The notes under the pieces were generated by a model, which saw nothing but the letters and a program-made list of their open reading frames with translations, made no database searches and was not told the DNA's origin. From CAZFYZ01 sp964523735 (lineage in GTDB: Bacteria > Armatimonadota > UBA5829): a stretch of DNA of 64,000 bases. Made by a program: the position numbers and the translations under genes. Positions 25,276 through 33,749 of the stretch are shown here, one piece after another (position 1 is the first letter of the stretch; the number at the start of each line of letters is the position of its first letter). Location of the stretch: NCBI GenBank assembly GCA_964523735.1, contig CAZFYZ010000002.1:37808-101807 (forward strand). Reading direction: 5' to 3'.

Positions 25276-26331
25276 GTGACTAAAACACTATGCCATCTTC
25301 TGGCTGCAATAGCCCTTCTCGGGCCGCTCTGTTCGGGCGTCTATGCCGAGAAACTCAGTGTCGTGACGACACTGCCGGATTATGCGGACCTTGCCAAGGC
25401 CATAGGCGGCGACCGGGTCTCCGTTTCCTACATTGTGAGGGGCGATCAAGACGCGCACTTCATCCGACCAAAGCCGTCCTTTGCGCAGATGGTCAGGAAG
25501 GCTGACGTGCTGATCGACACCGGCCTCGACCTTGAGATGTGGCTGCCGACGGTCGTGGACACGTCAGGCAACAGAAACGTACGCAGCGGACAGCCTGGCT
25601 ATGTGTCAGCCTCTCAAGGAATGCGCCTGCTCGATAAGCCAAAGCAGCTATCGCGGTCGGAAGGCGGGCTTCATATCTATGGAAACCCACATGTGACCGG
25701 AAGCCCTGTAATGATGAAGATCGCGGCGCGCAACATAGCAACCGGCCTCATCAAGAACGACCCCAAGGGAAAGCAGCTCTATCAGCGGAACTTGGAGAAG
25801 CTTCAGGACAAGCTGGACCGCAGGCTGTTCGGTGACAAGCTCGTCGAAATAGTTGGCGGCGACACACTGTGCGCCCTTGCGGAGAAAGGCAAGCTCGTCT
25901 CGTTCCTGAAGTCAAAGGACTACAAAGGCAAGCCGATGATAGGCCAGCTCGGAGGATGGATGGGAAAGATGCTTCCGCTCTACGGGACGGAGATAGTGAC
26001 CTACCACAAGAGCTGGGTCTACTTCTGCCGGCTGTTCGGGCTGAAGGAAGCCGACACAGTGGAGCCCAAGCCGGGCATCCCTCCTTCAGCGAAGCACGTC
26101 GCGGAGCTGATCAAGATGATGCGGGAGCGAAAGATACGCATCCTGCTTGCTGAGAACTACTTCCCCCAGAACGAGGTGAAGGACATCGCCGACAAGGTGA
26201 ATGCCGAGCCCGTCATCGTGCCGCTGTACGTCGAAGGCGCTTCCGGCGTGGACAACTACTTCGAACTGGTAGACCGGTGGGTCAACTCCCTCTTGAGGGC
26301 GGGCGAGCGGGCCGGCTTGGTGAAGGATTAG
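25276..26331 (+). CDS. ZnuA-like metal ABC transporter substrate-binding protein
   Basis: The 351-residue product starts at a GTG preceded by AAGGAGG. A signal peptide (to VYA) is followed by the cluster A-I fold: KLSVVTTLPDYADLAKAIGGD, the first ligand histidine in DAHFIRPKPS, GLDLEMWL, further histidines in HIYGNPHV, and an ILLAENYF segment near the C-terminus. Such proteins bind Zn2+ or Mn2+ in the periplasm. There is no His-rich loop of the kind seen in E. coli ZnuA. The permease gene follows after one base, but no ATPase gene is nearby, so an ATPase encoded elsewhere must energise the pair. Confidence 0.87.
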   Translation: MTKTLCHLLAAIALLGPLCSGVYAEKLSVVTTLPDYADLAKAIGGDRVSVSYIVRGDQDAHFIRPKPSFAQMVRKADVLIDTGLDLEMWLPTVVDTSGNRNVRSGQPGYVSASQGMRLLDKPKQLSRSEGGLHIYGNPHVTGSPVMMKIAARNIATGLIKNDPKGKQLYQRNLEKLQDKLDRRLFGDKLVEIVGGDTLCALAEKGKLVSFLKSKDYKGKPMIGQLGGWMGKMLPLYGTEIVTYHKSWVYFCRLFGLKEADTVEPKPGIPPSAKHVAELIKMMRERKIRILLAENYFPQNEVKDIADKVNAEPVIVPLYVEGASGVDNYFELVDRWVNSLLRAGERAGLVKD

Positions 26332-26332
26332 G

Positions 26333-27178
26333 GTGGCCGACATGCTCGATTGGTCCATAGTCGCGATACTGATGCCCGCGTTCTTCGAATGCTTGGTACT
26401 TGTCGGAATTCACGCCTACCTGGGGATTCACGTCATCAAGCGGCAGATCATCTTCGTCGATCTCGCCCTGGCGCAGATAGCAGCCTTGGGAGCGCTAGTG
26501 GCGTTTCTGTTCGGAATACAGCCTCATACGTGGGGGTCTTACTGGTTCTCCCTTGGTCTTGCGACCATCGGCGCGGCCGTCTTCGCGGTGTGCAGATTCC
26601 GCGACAGCAAGGTTCCGCAGGAGGCTGTGATCGGTCTGATCTACGCCATAGCGGCTGCGATGGCTATCCTGCTGATCGACAAGGCTCCGCACGGCGCCGA
26701 GCAACTGAAGGACATCCTCACCGGCTCGCTGCTTTGGGTGAAGTGGAAGTCGATAGCAATCGCCGCCGCCGTCTACTCCGCGGTCGGCGTCGTGCACTAT
26801 ATCTACCGCGACCGGTTTATGCTGATATCAGCCGATCCGGAAACCGCCAGGCAGAAGGGATTGAACGTCCGTGCGTGGGATTTCCTGTTCTTCTTCCTGT
26901 TTGGTATCGTGATCACGCTGTCGGTTGACGTTGCGGGGGTTCTGATCGTGTTTGTGTTCCTGGTCGCGCCCGCGATAATGGCGGTCACGATCACAGATCG
27001 TTTGTCCAGTCAGTTGATGATCGGCTGGGGCCTCGGTCTTCTGGTCACTGTTCTCGGACTCGTAGCATCTTACGTTTGGGACTTGCCAACCGGACCTGCG
27101 ATCATCGGGTGCTATGCGGCTGTGGTTGTGGCTCTTTCAGCGCTGCTGCACATTTTTCGAGCCAAAAAGACAGAATAG
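26333..27178 (+). CDS. ZnuB-like metal ABC transporter permease
   Basis: A 281-residue ABC-3 family permease with eight or nine hydrophobic helices. Conserved segments include LGIHVIKRQIIFVDLALAQIA near the N-terminus, DPETARQKGLNVRAWDFLFF, and VDVAGVLIVFVFLVAPA. It forms the membrane channel for the Zn2+/Mn2+ transporter with the preceding binding protein. AAGGA lies five bases before the GTG start; ATG at 26342 is an alternative. The missing ZnuC-type ATPase is noteworthy, since the operon ends here and the next gene has its own promoter. Confidence 0.9.
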   Translation: MADMLDWSIVAILMPAFFECLVLVGIHAYLGIHVIKRQIIFVDLALAQIAALGALVAFLFGIQPHTWGSYWFSLGLATIGAAVFAVCRFRDSKVPQEAVIGLIYAIAAAMAILLIDKAPHGAEQLKDILTGSLLWVKWKSIAIAAAVYSAVGVVHYIYRDRFMLISADPETARQKGLNVRAWDFLFFFLFGIVITLSVDVAGVLIVFVFLVAPAIMAVTITDRLSSQLMIGWGLGLLVTVLGLVASYVWDLPTGPAIIGCYAAVVVALSALLHIFRAKKTE

Positions 27179-27180
27179 GG

Positions 27181-27209
27181 TTGACCCGCGTCAACATTCG
27201 AGGTATACT
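27181..27209 (+). promoter_or_regulatory. Sigma-70-type promoter of the pyridoxamine-oxidase-like gene
   Basis: TTGACC (27181-27186), a 17-base spacer and TATACT (27204-27209) are followed one base later by a PadR-type palindrome. Confidence 0.75.
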
Positions 27210-27210
27210 C

Positions 27211-27229
27211 TAGGTGTAACTTGCATCTA
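27211..27229. promoter_or_regulatory. PadR-type palindromic operator, site 3
   Basis: TAGGTGTAACTTGCATCTA matches the consensus palindrome at 16 of 19 positions and lies over the expected transcription start, where a bound repressor would block RNA polymerase. Confidence 0.68.
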
Positions 27230-27256
27230 GTGCCAGACAGGAGGATAAGTAGACCG

Positions 27257-27658
27257 ATGTCCCTACCCGAAAGCGTGAAGAACCTTGTGGAGCAGCAACC
27301 GATAGTCGCTCTGGCCACGTCGGCGTCCGATGGAACGCCAAACGTGGCGCCCATCTTCTGGAAGCTCTGGTATGACGAGAATACCTTGCTTCTGCTGGAC
27401 AACTACATGAAGGCGACCAAGGCCAATATCAAGGCTTCGGGGACAGTCTCGGTTTCGGCGTGGAATGCAGAGTCGGGCGAAGGCTACCAACTGAAGGGCA
27501 CCGCGGAGTACTTCTCTGAAGGACTTCACATGGACGCCGCAGCTGCGCATATGGAAAAGCAGAAGCCGGGAACGCGCCCGAGAGGCGTGGTTGTACTGCG
27601 CGTTGACAAGGTGTATATCCAGACTCCGGGAGAGCACGCCGGCGAGCCGCTTGACTGA
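27257..27658 (+). CDS. Pyridoxamine 5'-phosphate oxidase-like flavoprotein
   Basis: The 133-residue protein has a split-barrel flavin-binding fold pattern: VALATSASDGTPNVAPIFWKLW, then LLLLDNYMKATKANIKASG, GYQLKGTAEYF and VVVLRVDKVYIQTPG. Family members bind FMN or F420 and reduce or oxidise small substrates; some are stress-induced and of unknown function. GGAGG precedes the ATG. The gene has its own promoter with a PadR-type operator and stands alone before the DUF5320 unit. In several anaerobes such small flavoproteins accompany Mrp/NifX loci; a redox role in that block is inference. Confidence 0.85.
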   Translation: MSLPESVKNLVEQQPIVALATSASDGTPNVAPIFWKLWYDENTLLLLDNYMKATKANIKASGTVSVSAWNAESGEGYQLKGTAEYFSEGLHMDAAAAHMEKQKPGTRPRGVVVLRVDKVYIQTPGEHAGEPLD

Positions 27659-27730
27659 GGCTCGATCTAGACTACCCAAAACGCATGAGCGGTGCGGAGA
27701 AGCCATCAGTGGGGCCGCTGTGCACTAAGC

Positions 27731-27760
27731 TAGATGTAAGTGACAGCTATATGCTACAAT
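27731..27760 (+). promoter_or_regulatory. PadR-type operator, site 4, with -10 element of the DUF5320-HydG block
   Basis: TAGATGTAAGTGACAGCTA (27731-27749) matches the consensus palindrome at 17 of 19 positions. An extended -10, TGCTACAAT (TACAAT at 27755-27760), follows, so the palindrome covers the -35 and spacer region. The AAGGAGG of the DUF5320 gene lies about 25 bases downstream. Confidence 0.7.
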
Positions 27761-27797
27761 TAGCCGTCTGAAAGTGGGCGGCGGAAAGGAGGGCATC

Positions 27798-28157
27798 ATG
27801 CCAAGAGGTGACGGAACTGGACCCACGGGTATGGGCCCAATGACCGGTGGCGGGTTCGGATACTGCGCCGGTTACAATGTGCCGGGCTTTGCCAATCCTG
27901 TTCGCTCCGGTCTGGGTCGCGGGATGGCCTGGGGACGCGGAGGCGGCGGTGGTCGTGGCCGCGCGTTACGCCGAGGCAGAGGTGGATTCGCTCAACCCTA
28001 CGCAGGGTTCGCACCTCCGGTTGCTGGCGTTTTTCCAACCGCTATGCCGGATGAAGAGACAGCCCTGAAGTCTCACCTGTCGGTTCTCGAAGAGCAGTTG
28101 GCGGCCGTGAGAGCACGCCTCGGAGAGATCGAGGACGTGAAGACTCAAGAGCAGTAG
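27798..28157 (+). CDS. DUF5320-family protein
   Basis: The 119-residue product opens with MPRGDGTGPTGMGPMTGGG and FGYCAGYNVPG, the DUF5320 signature, followed by a Gly/Arg-rich region and a C-terminal helix (LKSHLSVLEEQLAAVRARLGEIE). AAAGGAGG lies upstream. DUF5320 proteins are small, of unknown function, and commonly neighbour NifX/NifB-like and Mrp ATPase genes in anaerobes, as here. The Gly/Met/Arg-rich segment recurs in the next protein. It is the first gene of the long block behind PadR site 4. Confidence 0.85.
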   Translation: MPRGDGTGPTGMGPMTGGGFGYCAGYNVPGFANPVRSGLGRGMAWGRGGGGGRGRALRRGRGGFAQPYAGFAPPVAGVFPTAMPDEETALKSHLSVLEEQLAAVRARLGEIEDVKTQEQ

Positions 28158-28244
28158 ACTCCGCTGGGCAGGGCTCGATAGTGACGTCCTGCCCGGCTTC
28201 TGTAGGCCGTGAGCAAGTTGACATTTTAGAGGAGCGTAGCTCAG

Positions 28245-28712
28245 ATGAAGGTATTAGTCTGCTCTACAGGAGACACGCTTGATTCGCCGCTTGACCCGAG
28301 GTTCGGCAGATGCGCGAACTTCGTTATCGTGGATACGGAGACCTTCGAAGCCGGCGCGGTGCCGAACCCAGGAGTGACGTGCGCACAAGGAGCAGGCATC
28401 CAAGCCGCGCAGGTGGTTTCGTCGCTCGGAGTGGAGGCGGTCATAGCGGGCAATCTCGGCCCGAACGCCCACCAGGCGCTATCAGCAGCCGGGCTCAAGG
28501 TATACGCGTGCGGTGGCGAGACAGTAAGGAATGCCGTAAACCTGTTCAACGCAGGGGCATTGCGGGAGATCGGCGCGCCGACTGTTGACGCGCATTTTGG
28601 TATGAACGCGGGTCCCGGACAGGGCTTTGGACAAGGGCCGGGGATGGGCAGGGGCGGCGGCATGGGCAGTGGACGCAGAATGGGTCAGGGACGCGGCAGG
28701 GGACGCTTCTGA
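28245..28712 (+). CDS. NifX/NifB-family (dinitrogenase Fe-Mo cofactor biosynthesis) protein with Gly-rich tail
   Basis: The 155-residue protein has the small alpha/beta domain of NifX/NafY and the NifB C-terminus: KVLVCSTGDTLDSPLDPRFGRC, FVIVDTET, CAQGAGIQAAQVVSSLGVEAVIAG and GLKVYACGG. Such domains bind iron-sulfur or iron-molybdenum cluster precursors. Residues after about 118 are an unusual Gly/Met/Arg-rich tail (GQGPGMGRGGGMGSGRR). Most stand-alone members are unrelated to nitrogen fixation and no nif structural gene is present. Its stop overlaps the ATG of a second NifX-like gene. Confidence 0.88.
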   Translation: MKVLVCSTGDTLDSPLDPRFGRCANFVIVDTETFEAGAVPNPGVTCAQGAGIQAAQVVSSLGVEAVIAGNLGPNAHQALSAAGLKVYACGGETVRNAVNLFNAGALREIGAPTVDAHFGMNAGPGQGFGQGPGMGRGGGMGSGRRMGQGRGRGRF

Positions 28713-29074
28713 TGCGAGTGGCTGTTACGGCAAAAGAAGCGTCGATCGAAAGTCGCGTTGATCAGCGATTCGGGCGGGCCCGTTACCTTATCGTCGTCGA
28801 TACCCAAACGGGAGAGACGCAGGTCCACGACAATGAGGTAAACCTGAACGCCATGCAGGGCGCGGGGATACAGACTGCGCAGAACGTGGCCCGGCTGAAT
28901 GTCACTTCTGTTCTCACTGGTCACGCCGGGCCCAATGCATTTGAGGCGCTGTCTGCCGCCGGAGTGAAGGTGTATACAGGTCTTCAGGGAACCGTCAAGC
29001 AAGCCGTAGAGGGGTTCAAGGTGGGCAAGCTCGCTCCTACCGATGCGGCTGACGTCGAGGGGCATTGGGTTTGA
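28712..29074 (+). CDS. NifX/NifB-family protein
   Basis: The 120-residue paralogue of the preceding product retains the cofactor-binding fold: MRVAVTAKEASIESRVDQRFGRA, LIVVDTQTGE, MQGAGIQTAQNVARLNVTSVLTG and GVKVYTGLQG. It lacks the Gly-rich tail and most cysteines. The ATG overlaps the upstream stop (TGATG), so the two are translated together and may form a heterodimeric carrier. The NapH-like gene follows after 48 bases. Confidence 0.88.
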   Translation: MRVAVTAKEASIESRVDQRFGRARYLIVVDTQTGETQVHDNEVNLNAMQGAGIQTAQNVARLNVTSVLTGHAGPNAFEALSAAGVKVYTGLQGTVKQAVEGFKVGKLAPTDAADVEGHWV

Positions 29075-29122
29075 GAGATTGCGGCAGAGTCGTCAGGTGT
29101 GATCTGATGCGGGGTTGAGACA

Positions 29123-30346
29123 GTGCGTTTTGCAAATGAATACTACTCTCGCCTCTCGAAGGCGCAGAAGCTGTGGTATGCGGTTGGGGTAGCGGTTTCA
29201 GTTGTCATCGTTACTGCTGGTTATGCGGTAGAGCAAGGGGATGGCGAGCAGAGCAAAGGTCGCTTCTCAACCGCGCAGAGCATAGGGCAGATAGCGCCCA
29301 GTTTGGGCGTTACTGGTAAAGCGCTGGCAAGAGAGCTGGGCCTGCCGTTGGATGCGCCCAAGAAGAAGCATCTGCGGTCTCTAGGCATTTCCCAAGACAA
29401 ACTTGATGCGGTTGCAAAGCATCTGGAATCCCACGAGCCCTCGAATCTGGCGTATTTCATCTACGTTGCGCTAGTCCTCTTTGGGCTGCTGTATATGTGC
29501 AGGTTGGGTCGGCCCGACGACAGCGAGGCAAGTGAGCGCAAATACTGGTATAACCGCACCCCCTATGTTGTCGCTCTCCTCACGGCCATAGTTCTGGCAG
29601 GGTTTGTGACTGGCAAGTCCCCAAATCCCATGGAGGGAGTGGTCAAGGTATTCAAGGCAATGGTGGGCCTCTACCCATCCGTATGGGAGAAGTCTCTTGG
29701 GCTCGCCTTCTTCTTGGGTTTGGCGATCGTTGGTAACAAACTGGTCTGCGGTTGGGTATGCCCTTTTGGCGCAATCCAAGAGTTGGCGTATAGCGTGCCA
29801 ATAATGCGCAAACTCAAGAGACGCAAGCTGCCGTTCGTGATTAGCAACGCGATCCGAGTCACCCTCTTTCTCACGACTCTCGCTCTTCTGTTCGGAGTTG
29901 TGGGCAACAACAGAGGTTACGTAGTCTACCATGGGCTGAACCCGTTCAATCTCTTCGACCACGATTTCGAGCAAGCATCCATAATCATCACAGTGCTTGC
30001 CTCCGTCACTCTGGCGTTCGTGGTCTACCGACCATTCTGTCATCTCATCTGTCCTTTTGGACTGATATCGTGGATCGCGGAGAGGATCAGTTTGGCCAGG
30101 GTGCGGATTGATCCGACCAAGTGCACGAAGTGCGGGGCATGCGCCAGCGCGTGTCCGTCGCAAGCGGCCTTGGCCAGGATCCAACAGAAGTCGCTGCCGC
30201 CAGATTGCTTCAGTTGCGCTCGGTGCCTGAATGTCTGTCCGGTGGACGCTGTTCAATACAGTTTTCCAAAACATAGCAAACCGGAACGTGTCACTGGCGG
30301 CGCCAGACCGGGAGCTGATGCGTTGAGGTGTGATGAACGCAAGTAA
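29123..30346 (+). CDS. NapH/NosR-type membrane ferredoxin, paralogue of the 5947-7131 product
   Basis: The 407-residue product starts at a GTG after a GGGG tract. It has an N-terminal membrane helix, a soluble helical region with two related motifs (SIGQIAPSLGVTGKALARELG and LRSLGISQDKLDAV), several membrane spans with CGWVCPFGA and CHLICPFGL, and two C-terminal 4Fe-4S motifs (CTKCGACASACP and CFSCARCLNVCP). The order of parts equals that of the protein in the CstR-like operon. It probably carries electrons between the membrane pool and a cytoplasmic or exported partner in this block. It overlaps the FmdE-like gene by 14 bases. Confidence 0.87.
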   Translation: MRFANEYYSRLSKAQKLWYAVGVAVSVVIVTAGYAVEQGDGEQSKGRFSTAQSIGQIAPSLGVTGKALARELGLPLDAPKKKHLRSLGISQDKLDAVAKHLESHEPSNLAYFIYVALVLFGLLYMCRLGRPDDSEASERKYWYNRTPYVVALLTAIVLAGFVTGKSPNPMEGVVKVFKAMVGLYPSVWEKSLGLAFFLGLAIVGNKLVCGWVCPFGAIQELAYSVPIMRKLKRRKLPFVISNAIRVTLFLTTLALLFGVVGNNRGYVVYHGLNPFNLFDHDFEQASIIITVLASVTLAFVVYRPFCHLICPFGLISWIAERISLARVRIDPTKCTKCGACASACPSQAALARIQQKSLPPDCFSCARCLNVCPVDAVQYSFPKHSKPERVTGGARPGADALRCDERK

Positions 30347-30898
30347 CAACAACCAGTTGAGACAGTTGGTAGGGAGCAACAGAGATCTGGAGGAAGCCGT
30401 CAGGTTTCACGGACACATGTGCCCAGGGTTGGCGATTGGTTATCGAGCGTCGAGGGCTGCTATAGAGCGGCTCTTAGCGTCAAGGGCAGGGGACGAGGAG
30501 TTGGTAACCATTGTCGAGAACGATTCCTGTTCAGTAGATGCCGTGCAATGGATGACAGGATGCACGTTTGGCAAAGGCAACCTGATATTCCGTGACCATG
30601 GCAAACAAGTCTTTACGTTCATTGCCCGGTCGGATGGCCAAGCCGTTCGGATTGCGTTCAAGCCCCACAGCCTGCCGGTCGATCAGGATCGCGATGTTGG
30701 GACTTGTCACGTTCTTACCGCGCCCATTGAGGAGTTGTTCGATGTGAGGGAAGTGACAGTCGCCGTGCCACAGTTGGCGCGGATTCACGATACCCTGGTA
30801 TGCGAGTTCTNNNNNNNNNNGTAATGGCAACACGGGCCGTTATGCGCAGCGGATGCACCCTCTGCATGCCTTGCGCGCAGGAGGAGCAAGGCAAGTGA
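30333..30898 (+). CDS. FmdE-family protein, interrupted by an assembly gap
   Basis: The protein has the FmdE (formylmethanofuran dehydrogenase subunit E-like) N-terminal domain: HGHMCPGLAIGYRASRAA with conserved His/Cys, ENDSCSVDAVQWMTGCTFGKGN and FRDHGKQVF. The coding region meets ten Ns at 30811-30820. After the gap a frame ending SGCTLCMPCAQEEQGK looks like the family's Cys-rich C-terminal finger and stops at 30898. The two frames differ, so the real gap is not ten bases (its length should be 2 modulo 3). The stop overlaps the GTG of the next gene. FmdE proteins occur with molybdenum enzymes in methanogens and with uncharacterised metal loci elsewhere. Confidence 0.8.
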
Positions 30899-31758
30899 GC
30901 GACGGACTGGCTTTCAGAATCGCTGTTGCGTCCGGCAAAGGCGGCACAGGCAAGACTACTATTGCCACCAACCTTGCCTTGGTCGCCGCGAGCCAGGGGC
31001 TCGATGTCAGCTATCTCGACTGCGACGTCGAAGAGCCGAACGGCCATATATTCCTGAAGCCGGAGATCGAGACGACGACGCCTGTCAACGTGTCCGTGCC
31101 GGTCGTGGACGAGGCGAAGTGCACCTCCTGCGGCAAGTGCGCGGACATATGCCAGTACAGCGCTATCGCACTACTTGGCAAGACGGTGCTCACGTTCCCA
31201 AACCTGTGCCACGCTTGCGGCGGATGCATGCTCGTCTGCCCGACCGGCGCAATCACCGAGACTGGCCGCGACATCGGAGTCGTTGAGGAGGGTATGGCAG
31301 GCGGAGTCAGGTTTGTGCACGGCAAGCTCAGAATCGGCGAGGCGATGTCGCCGCCCCTCATACGAGCGGTCAAGAAGCGGACGCGCGAGAGTGGGCTCAC
31401 GATCATTGATGCACCTCCCGGCACATCGTGCCCCGTGATCCAGTCGGTCAGGGGGGCGGACTATGTCGTGCTAGTAACGGAGCCGACGCCATTCGGCCTG
31501 AACGACCTGAAACTGGCGGTCGAGATGCTCCGGGTTTTGAAGCTGCCATTCGGTGTAGTCGTGAACCGCGCCGACATGGGCGACGATGCCGTCTTCGACT
31601 ATTGCCGCGATGAGTCGATCAGTGTGCTGCTCCGGATACCTGACGATAGGCGGATCGCCGAAGCATACTCACGAGGGCTGCCTGTCGCCGATGCGCTGCC
31701 CGAATACAAAGGGGCGTTTGACTCGCTCCTGAAGGAAGTTGCCATTGATAGAGTGTGA
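30895..31758 (+). CDS. MinD/Mrp-type ATPase with inserted 2x[4Fe-4S] ferredoxin domain
   Basis: The 287-residue P-loop ATPase has KGGTGKT (15-21), a DCDVEEPN segment at 42-49 and DAPPGTSCPV. A dicluster ferredoxin is inserted at about 70-120, with cysteines 76, 79, 82, 86 and 105, 108, 111, 115. Such ferredoxin-MinD proteins occur in anaerobes in pairs and probably load or transfer iron-sulfur clusters in an ATP-dependent way, by analogy with Mrp/Nbp35. The GTG start follows GGAGGAG and overlaps the FmdE stop. A related partner is encoded at 36357. Confidence 0.9.
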   Translation: MSDGLAFRIAVASGKGGTGKTTIATNLALVAASQGLDVSYLDCDVEEPNGHIFLKPEIETTTPVNVSVPVVDEAKCTSCGKCADICQYSAIALLGKTVLTFPNLCHACGGCMLVCPTGAITETGRDIGVVEEGMAGGVRFVHGKLRIGEAMSPPLIRAVKKRTRESGLTIIDAPPGTSCPVIQSVRGADYVVLVTEPTPFGLNDLKLAVEMLRVLKLPFGVVVNRADMGDDAVFDYCRDESISVLLRIPDDRRIAEAYSRGLPVADALPEYKGAFDSLLKEVAIDRV

Positions 31759-32338
31759 CCTAGAGCAGATGCTTCGGGAACGCGAGGCCGTGCTGACTGC
31801 TGATTACAGCTCGGCGCTGGACTTCGCGGACTTCGACACCCATGACACGATACTGGACGTCGCCACTGGCTCGGGGCGCATGCTCGAGCAGCTTGTAAAG
31901 CGAGGGTACTCGGTGGTCTCCGGTGACGTCGATCCCGCTGCTTTGGACAGAGCACGAGAGCGACTTGGCGACAACAGTGACAAGCCAACAATGGTGATCC
32001 TGGACGCGCACGCGATGCAGTTCGATAGCGGCAGCTTTCGCGCGATCACGTTTGTGAACGCCGTGCACGAGATCGAGAACCCCAGAGGCGCGCTGGACGA
32101 GATCGTGCGAGTATTGGCGGACGATGGGAAGCTGCTTGTGGTCGAGTTCAATTCACAAGGCTTCGAGCTAATGGAACTCCACCACGAGATGCAGGGAAAG
32201 GGTGAGCATCCCAGGGGTGAGATGAGCACTCAGGATATTGACGACTACCTGCGATCGCACTTCGGCGAAATCAAGACAAGGGAGCACGGCATCACGTATG
32301 CGTGGATCGCGTCTGGAAAGAGAAATGGGGCAGTATGA
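31745..32338 (+). CDS. Class I SAM-dependent methyltransferase
   Basis: The ~197-residue protein has the motif I glycine loop LDVATGSGRMLEQL, motif II (SGDVDPAALDRARE), the post-motif segment VILDAHAMQF and motif IV-like ITFVNAVHEIENP. It resembles UbiE/Methyltransf_11 enzymes acting on small molecules. The start is uncertain: a TTG at 31745 follows GGAAG by six bases and overlaps the preceding gene; an ATG at 31769 is possible. Its stop overlaps the HydG start (ATGA), so the two are tightly coupled. Methylation of a HydG-derived or other cofactor intermediate is a speculation from position. Confidence 0.82.
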   Translation: MIECDLEQMLREREAVLTADYSSALDFADFDTHDTILDVATGSGRMLEQLVKRGYSVVSGDVDPAALDRARERLGDNSDKPTMVILDAHAMQFDSGSFRAITFVNAVHEIENPRGALDEIVRVLADDGKLLVVEFNSQGFELMELHHEMQGKGEHPRGEMSTQDIDDYLRSHFGEIKTREHGITYAWIASGKRNGAV

Positions 32339-33729
32339 GTGGTTCGAATGTAGTTGACGAGCAGACTATCGGCGAGGCGATCTCGCACGCTGAACTGGAG
32401 CCGGCGCGTGTGCGGGATATCATTGCCAAGGCCAGAGAGCTGCACGGTCTGGAGCTCGATGAAGCTGCCTCGCTTCTGATGGTTCAGGACAGGGACCTCG
32501 AGGAGGAGATCTTCCAGGCAGCCAGGGACGCAAAGCTTGCTATCTACGGCAGGCGGCTGGTGCTCTTCGCGCCCTTATATATCGACAACCATTGCTCCAA
32601 CAACTGCCTCTATTGCGCCTTTCGACGTGACAATGCGGGGCTTGTCAGGCGTACACTCACACTCGAGGAAGTGGCCGATGAGGTCCGTCTGCTTGAGAAC
32701 CAGGGTCACAAGCGACTTCTGATGCTGATGGGTGAGGACTCGAAGCAGTGCACCCTCGACCACTTCATCTCCGCCATCGAAACCGCGTATGAGACGAAGA
32801 CCGACAGGGGCGAGATTCGCAGAATAAACGTCGAGATAGCGCCGCTCTCGGTTGATGACTTCCGGCGACTCAAGTCGGCCAAGATCGGGACGTATGTTGT
32901 CTTTCAAGAGACCTACCATCACGAGACATACGGCCAGGTGCACCCTATCGGGCGAAAGGCGGACTATGACTGGCGTGTTACGGCCATGGACCGGGCGATG
33001 CAGGGCGGAATAGATGACGTAGGCATCGGGGTTCTCTTTGGTCTCTATGATTACCGGTTCGAGGTGCTTGCATTGCTCATGCACGCGCGGTATCTCGACA
33101 AGAAGTTTGGAGTCGGCCCACACACGATCTCGGTTCCCAGAATCTACCCGGCGAAGAACGCGCCGATGTCCTTCTCGCCGCCGCACCCTGTAACTGACGA
33201 TCAGTTCAAGCGGATCGTGGCTGTGCTCAGGCTCTCGGTGCCTTACACGGGGATGATTCTGTCCACACGCGAGAGCCCAAAGCTCAGACATGAGGTGTTT
33301 GACTTGGGCATCAGCCAGATCAGCGCCGGATCGAGGACGAACCCTGGCGGTTATCACGCGGGCAAGGAGCACTCGCCGGATGACGAACAGTTCTCGCTGG
33401 GCGATACTCGCAAGACTGAGGACGTCATTCGAGCCATTGTCGAGCAAGGATACATCCCAAGCTTCTGCACCGGCTGCTACAGGCTCGGGCGCACCGGCCA
33501 GGATTTCATGGATCTCGCGAAACCCGGCCTGATACAGCAGTACTGCTTGCCGAACGCGATCTTGACGTTTCAGGAGTACCTGGAGGATTACGCATCGAAC
33601 GGGACCCGTGAGGCCGGCTACGGGCTCATCAAATCGATGTTGTCCGACATACCAACAGAAGCCAGACGTGCTGCCGTCAAGGAGCGCATCGAGCGGGTCA
33701 AGGCGGGCGAGCGTGATCTATACTTCTAG
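32335..33729 (+). CDS. hydG: HydG, radical SAM tyrosine lyase of [FeFe]-hydrogenase maturation
   Basis: The 464-residue protein has the radical SAM motif CSNNCLYC (C87, C91, C94) and the auxiliary-cluster motif CX2CX22C (C378, C381, C404), which separates HydG from ThiH. Flanking segments such as AGSRTNPGGY, SFCTGCYRLGRTGQDFM and PNAILTFQEYLEDYA are also HydG-like. HydG cleaves tyrosine to p-cresol, CO and cyanide and builds an Fe(CO)2(CN) synthon. No hydA, hydE or hydF is in the window; instead HydG is embedded among FmdE, methyltransferase, radical SAM and MinD/Mrp genes. The genes may lie elsewhere, or the synthon may serve another cofactor. Confidence 0.93.
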   Translation: MSGSNVVDEQTIGEAISHAELEPARVRDIIAKARELHGLELDEAASLLMVQDRDLEEEIFQAARDAKLAIYGRRLVLFAPLYIDNHCSNNCLYCAFRRDNAGLVRRTLTLEEVADEVRLLENQGHKRLLMLMGEDSKQCTLDHFISAIETAYETKTDRGEIRRINVEIAPLSVDDFRRLKSAKIGTYVVFQETYHHETYGQVHPIGRKADYDWRVTAMDRAMQGGIDDVGIGVLFGLYDYRFEVLALLMHARYLDKKFGVGPHTISVPRIYPAKNAPMSFSPPHPVTDDQFKRIVAVLRLSVPYTGMILSTRESPKLRHEVFDLGISQISAGSRTNPGGYHAGKEHSPDDEQFSLGDTRKTEDVIRAIVEQGYIPSFCTGCYRLGRTGQDFMDLAKPGLIQQYCLPNAILTFQEYLEDYASNGTREAGYGLIKSMLSDIPTEARRAAVKERIERVKAGERDLYF

Positions 33730-33749
33730 ACCAGGCAGGCGGTGATACG

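Noticed and set aside
28245..29074. A nitrogen-fixation locus
   Set aside because: NifX-like and NifU-like proteins are present, but no nifH, nifD, nifK, nifE, nifN or full-length nifB.
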